NCBI GenBank assembly: GCA_037178975.1 | Contig: JASJZH010000005.1 | Span: 9,572,501 to 9,636,500, forward strand | DNA: 64,000 nucleotides | Source of the DNA: Oscheius tipulae | Taxonomy: Eukaryota > Nematoda > Chromadorea > Rhabditida > Rhabditidae | Direction: 5' to 3' | Shown: positions 1-11,968 of the stretch, piece after piece | How the letters are laid out: each line of letters starts with the position of its first letter | Numbering within the stretch: position 1 is the stretch's first letter | Notes under the pieces: generated by a model | What the model saw: the letters and a program-made list of their open reading frames with translations, nothing else | What the model was told of the DNA's origin: nothing | Database searches by the model: none | Position numbers and translations under genes: made by a program

Positions 1-56
1 AAATTTCAAACTTCCTATCTTTCCCAACATTGTCATAAGGAAGAGTCTACGACTCT

Positions 57-399
57 CTATTCGCGAAGCCAATTTAGAAGTTCCCCTAGGCTGATTTCCC
101 CCGCGAGCAAGCTCCTCGCACAACTTGTATATATAAAATTCATTGTCACGGCTGTGGGATTATCACAAAAAGTATCAATTTTAGAGAATGGATCACAATG
201 GTTAGCATCAGAAGTGCAGAATAGTCGTTTTGCTGGCTGCACGGCACCTCCAATCACAGCTCAATCACACTTAAAAAATCACGACTGAAAATGAGAGATC
301 ATTGTATTGTCTGAGCTGGAAACTCACCAAAAAGAGGTTAGATTCGGAGAGTGGCATGGCAAGAGAATAGCTGTTTCGGCAAGTTTGGCTGTTACATGT
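57..399 (-). CDS. possible 3' part of a cysteine-rich protein gene
   Basis: This is a weak candidate. On the minus strand, an exon at 328-399 has a TTTTCAG acceptor and a GTGAGT donor. It joins in frame to an exon at 57-236 that starts after GTGCAG and ends in TAG. The joined reading frame has a cysteine pattern (CxxxxxC, then FC, HC, FC, SC) and ends in NWLRE. I recognise no family. The 5' exons are not resolved, so the protein is incomplete. It could instead be chance open frame with good splice-like sites. Confidence 0.25.
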
Positions 400-1858
400 C
401 TGAAAAGTGAATGTATAGCAAGGAAAAATGAGAAGTGACCTCCCAGAAGAACTTAGAAAGGTCTAAGAAATGGAGAGAGCAAAAAGAACGGAAGGAGAGG
501 TGGGAGGCAGCATGTGTTCTACGGGAGGACAGGCTCTCTGAACCACCAGATGGCGCGGCAGCTGTTCAGCCATTCCACGCCCGGCACACTCTACCAAAAA
601 AGTAGCCGCTGAGGAGAGAGATAGCTGCAAAGACTTGTGTACAATAGGATTTAAATTTTGTTATCACATGATCAGAATTTCGCCATCGGTTTGCTCTAAT
701 GGCGCATTGGAAACTGGCGCGGGTTTTGGCTCACATGTCCGGAGTTCGGTTCTTCTGGGGTACTTTTTCTTGTTTTTCAGTTGGAAACAAGTTAGAGAAT
801 CTCCAAATGGTCCCTTATTTACTTTTTTAGGGTCGTTGGATAGACCGCAACGAATAAAGCTGAAACAGAGCAAAGGTGAGAAACGAATCATGAATTGGTG
901 AGTGACGAGAGAAGCTGGATAAGACGTGATTAGGAGGGAGGGAGGAAGCCATATAGCCCAGAGGACGGACCCGTAAGTTTGTGAGACTTTGCGGAGAGGG
1001 GTCGCGAGGAATGGCGATCGATGCTCGCCGGCCATAGGGCTGCTGCCGAATCGGAGAGGAAGACGAAGGCCACTTAGAACTAAGCGAGGAGCAAGAGGGA
1101 AGACCGCCCCCTTCCAGACATGGGGGAAACTTCTGGATTAGTCAGAGAGAGTGGATAGACAGGCTGATGTTGTAAATGATGGGGGGAACAGGCAGTGGCA
1201 GTGATAGTTGTAGACCTACAGCACAGCTGTCGAAACCCGTAAAGGAAAAAGAAAAAGATGTTTAGTAAAAGCATTTACAAGACAAAGAAAAACAAAACAG
1301 GACTGCAGAAAAGACTTGAGAGATTGGGCTAGACGAAGTCCTGTTGCGGAATGGGATGAAGCAGGTCCGAAGGCAGACAGTTGTAGTAGGCGGCTCGGTC
1401 CTGTTGAGTCGCTCGTCAAATCATCGTCATCAAACCACCAGCCGTCTGCGATGGAGATGTGGATTCCGGTGGGAGGAGGGAGGACAGTCAGACGGACAAG
1501 CAGCTTGTTTTTTTTTCTTCTTCAGCTGGAGGCTCTTCCAGAAGGACTTCAGCCAGAACATCCGTGGAGGAGGAGGAAAGCTTGATCGATGTGACGTTCA
1601 CAAAAGCACGTCTGGGAAGTTTTGTAATTTGAACGTACAATTTTCGTTACTCTTGACATGTCAGGGCTTGTGAGACTAAGAATTCTGTCTCTCTATCTCT
1701 GTCATTCTGTCTCTCTCATCGTCGACTAGCCTCACTTCTTTGCTTTCCCAAACGCTTGTCTAGGTAGCACCGCTTTTAAGCCTAAGCTCGCTTCTCTGGC
1801 TCTATCTTTCCCTTATCACTCAGCCAATCTTTTGATCCCTCTGTCGTCGCTCCTGAAC
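400..1858. other. region without a supported gene
   Basis: Several open frames of 60-120 codons occur on both strands, but none has matching splice sites or a recognisable domain. The right end (about 1680-1740) holds a short CTGTCTCT-type simple repeat. Confidence 0.5.
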
Positions 1859-2107
1859 ATGATTGTGAAACTTCTCAAGGCTTGCTTCCGTCCCCAGAAG
1901 AAAGAAGAGTCTTCGTCTCCCGGACCCTACATCACCGTCGCCGAGATCGAATGGTACCAAGGACAGGACTGGTCCAAGCTCCCTACAAAGGTGGAAAAGG
2001 CTGAAGGAAGGACCAGTATGATGCGCGATCTGACCGCGGAAGATGTCACGATCCGCGTTCCAAACTACCCTCAACTCCCCCGCAGTTATCTGCAAAGCTG
2101 CCAGTGA
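1859..2107 (+). CDS. small hypothetical protein (82 aa)
   Basis: A single-exon frame starts at the ATG at 1859; a further in-frame ATG lies at 1832. The predicted product has a basic amphipathic start (MIVKLLKACF), an acidic/Ser-rich stretch, then a WYQGQDWSKLP segment and a polar C-terminus ending LQSCQ. I see no signal peptide and no known domain. Codon composition looks more protein-like than the neighbouring frames, and TATAAAAG lies downstream rather than upstream. It may be a short gene or one exon of a longer one. Confidence 0.3.
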   Translation: MIVKLLKACFRPQKKEESSSPGPYITVAEIEWYQGQDWSKLPTKVEKAEGRTSMMRDLTAEDVTIRVPNYPQLPRSYLQSCQ

Positions 2108-3327
2108 TTCACGACCAGGCTCCTTCCTTCCGCTGCGAGATAACCCCAAATGTCATTCTTCATCCACTATAAAAGCTGATTCACTTATTTGTTCTTTTCC
2201 TCTAGATGCTTAAAACTGTCGTGCGGGCAATCTCCAGCTCTCTGTCTTGGATGGTGCAACAGTTGAAACAATTTTTTTTTATCGTTATCTGTCTGGGGTG
2301 GACATATGGTGCAATCCCTTACTCTCGTCCTCTATCGCTCACAGGAAGCTGTCACCCCATGTTTATCGCAGGACAGCGGTAGTTTATTCTGACACGAGAA
2401 AGAGTCTTACTACCATTGTCTCTTGATTCTGTATTCCTGTTTCAGTCAGCTGGACACTCTCTAGTCTCGTTTCTGTCAACCTGCCTACCTGTCAGCTTTC
2501 TCATGTCATCTCCCGTGAGCCTGCCTTGAAGTATATAGAGAAGCAGAGAGACAGAGAGACATGGAGCCAGAGAGATGGAGAGACAGAGAGACAGTGAGAG
2601 AGAAGTGCACGTCAAAACTGTCATTGCCAATGTACACTGTCTGTGTAGTAGCACCTGAACAGGTACATGTAAGCCTGTCTATGGCAAAAAAGACTGGTCT
2701 GCTAGCCTCTCATCCTGTCAAAGATTTCAATTTTTGCCAACGACTCACCTTGTCAGCATGTCAACTCGTCCCTGACAGACTGTTATCTCGGCTACCTCGA
2801 TTAGTGATGATTTGTCAGACTTTGAAATTGTATCTTATTCTACCCAACTGTCCATTGTAGCCTGTTCTCTTTCCTATTCTTTCAACATGTCCATCTTCTT
2901 TTCTTGTCACCGTGATTACTCTCTGGTCTCTCAACTTCTCCCCCATCCTGTCCACCTACCACATGGATTTTATACAATTTCGTTCTGTCCCTATTCTGTC
3001 ACTCTGTTTTTATCTTCCACTTTTTTGCCATGCCAAAGTAGCATCGCAGCCACCACTGTAAATCACCTAATCCGTTGACAGGCCTAAATTTGTTTTAGAC
3101 CCCACTTCAGGTTGCTATCAAAGAGATGCTAGTCAACCTCAAAAAGTGTACCATAGAAGTTTCAACCTACCTCATTCCAAAAATCTGTTAAGAGACCCTA
3201 ATCGTCTTCGCACCTCTTTGTCTCGTCATATTACCTGTTTACAAATCCTCTAGGGCATTAAGTGCGATAAGCCTCTCCATACTCTCTTTCCAAACTTTTC
3301 CAACTTCTCTTACAGCCTTTTCCATCC
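2108..3327. repeat. gene-free region rich in CTGTC/GACAG words
   Basis: A compact GAGACAGAGAGACA simple repeat lies at about 2535-2605. The rest carries very frequent scattered CCTGTC or CTGTC words, as if decayed from the same octameric satellite. No gene is supported. The right end directly precedes the start of the vWA-module gene and probably contains its promoter. Confidence 0.5.
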
Positions 3328-6300
3328 ATGGCGGGACAAGGTGAGCTGGACAAGCGGCTCATCGTGGCAGGGGTCATAGCGGCCGTTGGCTTGGCCATGT
3401 TGATAGCTGGAAGTGTCATGTTAGGAATTGGAGTCCATAAGTCGCATCAGACGAGAAGTGAGTGCGTTTGGGGCAAATAGACCGAGCTTTTAGGCTGTTC
3501 ACCAGACAGTTGTCCAAGTTGTACGACGCCAGCGCCATGTCCAACTATGGCACCTACGGCTGTCTTCACCTCATCTTACGACAAATCAACGCCGTATACT
3601 GCCGACTTGGCCAATCCCAACTCGAAAGCTTTCAAGACCACATCAGCTGCGCTGGCCCAAAATGTAGGAAGACTCACTGGACTCTTTAAATTCGGTTCAG
3701 ATCACGGCACTGCTGAACTCGCCTGCGTTTCCTGCGAAATTCAGTATGCTTGCGGTGACTCAAGGAACGAGCGTGGTCATCAATTCATTCCAGTAAGTTA
3801 TCTCTGTCTCCTCTTCATACTAGAATTACAGACCCGCCTCCAACAACATTGGGCTCAACTTCTACGCTAGTATAATTTTCCCCTACAATGGAATGTCTGC
3901 CACAGCTGTGAAGAATCAGATGTCCACAGCCTACCCAACCAGTGCCGATCGTAAACTGCTACTGGTTTTTTGAAATATCTCCTTTTCAGCCAGTCCCACA
4001 GCCCAATGTTCCTCTCTGGCTCTACCACCTGGCGAACCAAACTACACCTCACCAACTGTCCCTCCTACTACCGCGACCACTACTATGCCACTGCCTGATG
4101 GAACCTACTGTGACGCGAGCCAAAAGAGTCTGTTCCAGGTCTTCTTGATCGACGCATCGATGCCCAGCTATGGTACACTTGACGACAAACTGGCTACCGT
4201 AAGAATCAGTCGTTCTTTGTCATTTTTCATCATTTTAGATCCGACAGTTTTTGCAAAATTACGATAACTTCATCAATCTGCATTCTAACTTCAATGAGTC
4301 TTGGGGTCCTGTCAGCTTCCAGTATGTCGCCTACGCTGGAGACTAGTAAGTATTAAACCCTTATCACAAATATGGAAATATGGAAAAGGTTCTTATCGTT
4401 GGAGACCGTACCCGAGGTTTTTGTTCCGTAGACCGCGCTCTTACCGTCTGCTCCGTACGGGCAAGACCGCACCGCCAATTTTGCTATGAAAGAAGAATAC
4501 ACACAGAGACCCTTTCAGTAGCCATCCTTCCCGTGTCTGCAACACTGATGACTGCTGGCACACGATTATCAACTCTATCACTCCAATGGTGGTCAATCCC
4601 TTCAACTCCACTTCTCACTACTTGTCCAGTGGACTGAAGACTGTCAACGAGTATGTTACTCTGAACGATGGTCAGGCTAGAAATCTGCTGATTCTTAGTG
4701 ATGGATTGTTAGTTTGCTCCGGGACAAAGAGTACGCAATTTTCTAGTGATATCTCCGACAACGACTATACCATCTGGTCCAATGTTCTCAAGACGAACTA
4801 CTTCCAAATTGGTGCTTTTGTGGCTTCCACAAACCCTACTATCAGCGCAGTTTTTGACAGTGTTGTCTCGTCTGTTGCCTACGGTTACGACACTTCCAGC
4901 TGGGACTATCTCAGCGATCCATCCGTTGATGCCACAATTGCTTCTTGGAGTTGTGGAAGTGAGTCGTTGTCTTTCTACCTTTCTCATTGTCTCACTGTCT
5001 CTCTGTTCTTCTATTTCTCTTTCTCTCTGTCTTTTTGTCTCTCTATTTCTCTGTATCTCTTTCTCTCTGTATCTGTCTTTTTGCTTCTTCGTTTCTGTTA
5101 ATCAGTCTATTCTCTCATTGTGTTCTAGCCATGCATTTTCAGCAACCTACCCTACACCTTCTCCAACTACTCCTCGACAGACACCCCCAACCATCAAGAC
5201 CACCGCTACCACCACGACTACCCCTACCTCTCCGACCACCCATGGCCCTCTTCCGATTCCCGACTGTACCATCGATTTACTGTTCCTTGTCGATGAATCT
5301 CTGTCCATGCTCCACAGCGGATACAACCAGTCCCTACAATATACTAAGACTATTGCTCAACAAATCTCCAATACGAACCAGAACAGTCGATTCGCGATCA
5401 TTTCCTTCAACTCTGTCGTTGTTTACCAATCCCCGGTGAGAGGGCCGTTTTCCTTTAGAACCGAAGTTTCAGAGCTACGTAGGATACAGCGACTTTGTCA
5501 GTCAAATTAATAACATTTCCACACTGGAGGGATCTACCGACTTTATTGTGTAAGTGTCTCTCTAACTCATTGTCACCTTCCCTTTCGGGTTTAGAGCGCA
5601 AAAACTTACATTGACGGTTCAACTTATGCGGAAAAAAAATCTTTTCGCGGATTTCCATGAAAAAAAAGTGTTCTACTTCGAACAAAGAAGATCGAACCCT
5701 TCGTTTTCTAGTCGGAACTCTTACTGACTGCGCTATGGGCAAAAGCTCGCGCCGATTTTTCGCAAGGTAGTAGAGCTGTGCTATTGTCTCCATCACACAT
5801 AGATGTCACGCCTGTTTCGTCTTTTTTGAAAACATTTTCAGTGGATTCACAGCTGCTCGACAAGTTGTAAACTCTTCTCGTTTCTCCCAAGATGGAATCC
5901 GATCAGTTGTTATCTTCCTCTCGGACGGATTCAATGATGATTCTTCGTCCATTACAACAGTCAAGAGCATCAGCCGCGACATGAGAGTCAACTACGCCAC
6001 GGAACTCATTGCTCTCGGTTTGAACGAGGTTTGCAGGTATTTTGTCATTTGAAAGGGGTTTCAGAACGTCGCCACACAAAATCTGACCAAGGAGGCTATC
6101 GATTACGGGGCTGCTGACGGCTATGTTGCATCCCAGTACATCGATGTGGCCACGGTGGACAGTATCACCTCGGCACAGACCATCAACAGCACCTTGAATT
6201 CCATCACTTGCAAGGGACCCAATACTACGTGCACAACTGACATCACTTTTGTCATCGAGGTCTCGGAGGCGGAGGCCGACGACAATATTGAAATTGTGAG

Positions 6301-9300
6301 TTCTGAAAACCCAGGCTAGCTCCGAAATCTCCGAAATCCGATTTTTTCAAAGTCAAGACGACAATTCTTAGATTTTCGATGTTCTGCAAAATTGTAGAAC
6401 AGATGATAGATTCCAACTTTGACAAGAACATCGGAAGATTCAATTTTGTCATTTTCACCCCGAAAAAGTCGATTATACGGCACATATCGTACTCAATTTC
6501 CAGCAACGAAATACCGTCAACGGTCTGATCTACCACTACAGCAATATGATTGGTCCCGCAGCTGGAAAGGTCTCGCTGGTCTACTTCTCCGCTCCCGATA
6601 ACCTCACCACCGCCGAGTACAATAGAAGTGGAATTCTCTTCACATGGGTTAACGACGCTACTCTTGCTAGAAACTATTTGGCAAATAAGAACTTCCATCC
6701 TCTTGGCGGTGCTTCTGACATCAACCTGTGAGTTCTATTCTGTCTCTTGGACCAGAATCTTTTCCAGGGCTATGAAGCTGGTCCTCCAAGTTCTGGCAAC
6801 TGATCTGGACAACAACGACCAGCTGGTCGTCTTCTTCGGAAGAGGAACTTACTACGACGGAGCCACGAACTGCTGTGACAATCCGGATGCCTCAGCTGCC
6901 GCTGTCCGAAGCAAGGCGACAGTGCAGGGGGTTGTCATTGGGTAGGAACTATCTCTGTTATGTACTGACCACCTTTCAGAGACTATTCCGACATTAACCA
7001 GATGAACAATTTGACTGGATCTGTCTCAATTGACGGAAACTCTTTGAAGCAGAATAGTTCTTTAACGAACACAACAAACATTGAACTATCAGCTCAGGCC
7101 ATCCAAAATGCTCTGATTCTGAAGATTGATGCCCATCTGGCCAATGTCTACTGCGCTCCTCTTCCTACCCTTGGTAAGCAAATCCTGAAAAACAAAAAAC
7201 AAAAGCAAAATGAAAAACTGCGGTGGAGTATCCTACCTGGGAATATAGTATAGAAAATGGTGAAAACTCAGAAATTTGGAAAGTTCTCTTTCGCACGCTG
7301 GGCGAGCATTCAAATTCAGGCGCCGCTAATGGAATTGCTTTTTTTTTCAGTCGGTCCCTGTCTACAATACGACGACATCGTCCTCATTCTCCACGCTTCG
7401 TCAGCTGGCAATTGGTCGATAGTAGCTTTTAATCTCTAAAAAAAACACATAGCAGTTGTTTTAGGTCAGGGATTTCGTCATCCAAGACATCATTCCTTCA
7501 CTAACAGGTCCGCTGTCGGTTACTGGACAGGACACTAGCCTGTATGTCAACCTGGCTGTGGTTACCTATTTCGGACAGACTGTCACCGTCGTAAGTGTCC
7601 ATGTATCCATGAATCTATTCTTCAGGTCGGAAATTTCACGTCTGCCACAAACGATATGGCGAATGCTCTTAACAACGTGTCATTCGTGGATAATAATGAA
7701 ACGAACTCACTCTCACAGTAAGCTCAATTTCTATCCAAAACTATAGTTTTTAGGGCCTACGAAACCGCAAGTGACCTCCAGAACCATGGAAGAGGGCCAG
7801 CTAGCAAGACGATTCTGGTAATTACCGATAAATTGGAGTGAGTTGTTTCCGATACCCTATGGGTAAAGAAATTTATATAGCGCCTGAGACCGTCTGGGTG
7901 AGACTCCGTCCACCTTCCAAGACGGTACGAGTGCGAACTTGCCCATTTGACTCAGCAAGTAAAGGGGCCTTTTGATCTGTTGATTCCGTACGGCTAAACG
8001 TATAAAATAAATTTAGTATCGCCGACTACGAGTCGGAAAAGCTCCAGAAAGGACGAATGAACAATACTTTCGTCTACGGACTATCGCTGAACTCTAATCC
8101 TGAAGCCAGCGTTCCCGGACAGGACGACGGACTCGTGATCACGGACATCCAGCAGATCAACACGACCAACCCGAAGACATCAATCGCCATTGCTAATGCT
8201 GCTGCCGGCGGGGTTTGCAGACTCGTTCCCGTTACAAGTTGGTTTTACAATGCAGGACTCTTCTCCTCCGCTATCTCTCTGTCTCCCTGTTTGTCTCTCT
8301 CTATAGGCATGTAATGGAAAGCAGACTATCCAGTTTTACATGCCCCCATGAAAATTTCTTTTCAGCTCAACCCCCAGTCACCATGCCTACCCCGAAGCCG
8401 ACGCCTGGTCCCATTCCCACCGTCAAGCCAAGAGACGTCTGGCCCGACGTGACTCTTCTCATCGACGCCTCCCAGCAAAGCTCCTCCTTCTTTGATATCC
8501 AGCGTCAATTCCTTCAAAACACCTTCCTCAGCCAGTTCAGAATCGGCGACAGTTGGAGCAGGATTGCTGTGGCTACCTATAACAGCGGTACCAAGATGGT
8601 CTGCTACTTCTCGGATATCACGAACTATTGGGATTTGAAAGAGTGTCTGGACAGTAGGCTGACCTACAATGGTTCAGTCAATACATTGGTCGTACAAAGG
8701 AACATCAGTCAGGCTCTGCAGACTCTCAAGGGAGATCTGTTCTCCACGGACAGAATTAACATGTCTAGGACTGGGTACAAGCCTCTGAAGACCAACTATC
8801 TTTATGTGTTGACTAATGGAGCGTGAGCAATCATTTTAAACTTTGAATGAGCAGGAAATTAAGATCCGGTGACGACTTCTACCAGGCCGCCACGGATTTG
8901 AAGCAGCAAGGAGTCCGAGTGGTCGGAATTGACATCTCTTCGAACTCAGCCATGCCACCGGCTAAATTGAGTGATTTTGGACCTGATAGTTACAGTGTAA
9001 GTCAATCTTTGATACTTCAGTAATTTCTATTAGGTGAGAAACTTTGCCAATCAGGAGAAAATCAGGAACGAGCTGTCGTCTTCGATTCTCAAGCAGTCTA
9101 CTACCAAGCGTAAGAACGTCCCTAAATTTTTCAATATTTTCGGGGTCAAGAGATTTTTCAGCTTTTTGATGTTTTGTATAGTTGTAGCCCTTATTCTGCT
9201 TTAGAGCATTGCAGAACATCGCAAAGCTAGAAAATCTTGTCTTGACCTAGTAAGGGCACGAATTATGCGCGATCTCGAAGCCTGCTAGTCGCGACCGTAC

Positions 9301-11946
9301 CACCTCGAAAGCTCAGATACTGGCTATCCAAGACAGTACGGGCGGGAAACTAATGGGTTCTAGATAGGTTTTTCGAGCATTTTGATGTTGTGCAAAGTTG
9401 TAGCTCTTCATCTGTGCTACAACCCTGCAGAGCATCCCGAGGTTCAAAAAAAAATGTCTTGACCCCTAAAACAGCAGCGTAAGCAGTTGAAAAGTTGGCC
9501 TCCCTCTGGGCGATTTGCGTACAGCAAGATGATTTTCAGCCAGACCAGCTCTGTCTTCGCTCTTCTCCGATTTCTATTTTATCGTGGACAATTCTGGCCC
9601 CCAGGCTGCCGATCTCCCGAATGTTAAGTCCTTCATTCTGAAGTTCGTTGAGCAGCTGACCGTCTCTTCTCATAAGTCTCAAGTGAGCATTGTTCCCTTC
9701 TCCGATGATGTCAACAGTCCGCTCGAACTCAGCACCGACTTGGCGGTAAGACGGCAGGTTCCACAAAATAGAATTTTGACAGACGGTATCGAACTACATC
9801 AACAATTGGAAGGCTCCCACTTCGAACACTTCCAATATTACAGCGTACGTTTCTTTTCGATCCGAAATTGTATCTAAACTTCAGGGCTATCAACTACGTC
9901 CAGGCCAGTGTCAATCCAAACAAGACCTCTCATGTCATATACCTGATTGGAAATCAGTCAACCATTGGAGCCGACTCAGCCCAGAATCTTTGGAGCGTCA
10001 CTGACTCTTTCGTCCTGGACTACAGTAAAACAAATTACGGTGGAAATCTTACTAGTGATCCTAGCACACTGTTCAGGTGAATTTCAGTCCAGAAACTGAG
10101 AAATTAGTCATGTTATAGTATTAACGTAAGTAGCGACTTGCTGAACTGGGTTGACTCCTTCCCAGTCACTGGAAACAACCAGATGACTCAGTTCTTCTAT
10201 GCCGTACAGGACTCGGAAGACCGGGCCGATTTCGCCAATTTCCCACAGAAGGAAGTACAGGCTGATATTATGATCTTCTTAGATGAGACCGGCCTGAGTC
10301 CTGCCGACTTCACTTCGGTCAGTTTATTAGACAGAGAGAGAGAGAGAGAGAGAAAAGACCCTTTTGAGGAAGTCTTTTGTAGGTGAAGCAATTCCTCGCC
10401 GACTTTGTGAACCAGTTCACAATTGGGCCTTTGGACACCCAGTTCGCTCTCCAGTGCTTCAATGCCGAGGTGATTAAAGAAGCTGGCTGGCACTTCTATG
10501 ACAGTATCAACAACGACGATCTCCTGGAAAGGATCGATAATCTGACACTGACCAACAGCGCCGCTGACCAGCCCGCTGATCTCGCCGGAGCCGTCGAGCA
10601 GGGACTGTCCTACTTCCTCCAGCCTGTCAATGGCTGGAGAGATTCCGTCAGCACCTACACTGTCATCCTCACCAATACCAACAGTTTTGCCAACACTTCT
10701 GAAGACGAATCTCTGATCAGCAGCCTCCAATCCCAGTCCCAAGTCTTTGCCATCAGTATGAACGGAACACAGAGTGACTACGTCTCCCAATGGATCAACA
10801 CGAACTTCTACGAGACTTCTGATAGTCCTCAGGATTTGAATATTGAAAACGGGGCAGGCAACAATCTCTCTCAGGCCATCAATGCTGGTAAGGAACTTGT
10901 ACTTTCAAATGACTAACAGTTCTTCAGACTACAAGCAGCAAATATACCCACCATACACTGCTCTGAATGCCACATCAGCTGACTTCATCTTCCTTGTGGA
11001 CAACGTCAATGCTTCGCAGTACAGAGATGCGGTTAGTTCATCAACATAGGGTCATAGGTTTCTGCTGATTCGACCACACAGTCCAAGGGCAGTTCGGAGC
11101 CTTACAGAGTGAGACAGTCGAACTCGAACCCGATTAACTCTTGAAACCTTCCATGTCAGCGATCACCATATTGAAACCAGAGGGCAGAACAAAGGCCAAG
11201 GTAGTAAGAAGACTCAGAAACAGTCGAGGCAGACCCAATGATGACAGGCTTCTCCATGGGCTGTTTGGGAAAACAACTGACTGTTACTTGGCCCCTTCCC
11301 ACCTCTGACCCTTACACTTCCAGATATCCCAATTCCTCCTCAATTTTGTGGCTGCCGTCGGAACTGAGGGTACTTCTCATGTATCGGTCATCAGTTACAA
11401 CTCGATCAATTTCATCGAAGATTCCACTTGGACACTCCTTTTCTACACTAAGGGACAAAATATTTTAACTACTCGACTAACAGAAATCAGCGTCTCGAAT
11501 GATACAAATCCTGCCAATCTCAACGCGTTTGTCATTTTTTTGTGCTAAGGTAGATAGATTTTCAGAGCCGTGGGTCTGTTTGCGGGATCACCCATGTCGT
11601 TCGGAGTGGACTCCTCGAGACCGGTCTTTGTCATTTCTTTGTTTAGCTCACAGACGTATGTTGCACTTTTTGAGGATTTCAGTTTTGTAGATTGTCGTCT
11701 AACCTGTCACCGACTGTCATGACCAATGTCAACTTGAACTTCTTCACATATGCCATCCAGTATGGCGCAAATAGTTCTCCACTTCCATATCTCCAATCTT
11801 TCCTGGGCAGCGACTACTCAGAAAACTGGCTCTATGTGAAAGATCTCAGCAGTTACAGTACCACTCAGAACAATGTCTTCAACCAGCTGAATACCTACAT
11901 CCAGACCGAATATGCGGCCTGGAAGAATAACTATTCTTCAAATTAA
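3328..11946 (+). CDS. type II membrane protein with SEA-like region and about eight von Willebrand A-like modules
   Basis: Exon 1 (3328-3457) encodes a short basic cytoplasmic end and one membrane helix (LIVAGVIAAVGLAMLIAGSV), so the bulk should be extracellular. A Cys/Pro/Thr stretch and a SEA-like segment (TADLANPNSKAFKTT) follow at about 3494-3960. The vWA-like modules begin near nt 4106, 5264, 6225, 7350, 8431, 9540, 10250 and 10925, with Pro/Thr-rich linkers near 5141-5255 and 8366-8430. Only the second keeps a full metal site (DESLS, a Thr in GSTDF, then SDG). The others read DASMP, EVSEA, HASSA, DASQQ, DNSGP, DETGL and DNVNA. Most introns are 31-41 nt; a few reach 200-400 nt and carry repeats. 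vWA proteins usually mediate adhesion or matrix binding, and that role is inferred here. Two adjacent genes cannot be fully excluded (possible break near 10.9-11.3 kb). Confidence 0.75.
10332..10354. repeat. (GA)n microsatellite in an intron
   Basis: A pure GA run lies inside the short intron between the sixth and seventh vWA-module segments of the large membrane-protein gene. Confidence 0.9.
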
Positions 11947-11962
11947 TATATACATATACTCT

Positions 11963-11968
11963 AATAAA
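11963..11968 (+). terminator. poly(A) signal of the vWA-module gene
   Basis: AATAAA lies 17 nt after the TAA stop codon at 11944-11946, which supports this as the real 3' end. Confidence 0.7.

Noticed and set aside
664-1035. 123-codon minus-strand frame
   Set aside because: Basic and Phe/Ser-rich without a domain, no matching splice sites, and it overlaps other frames equally open.
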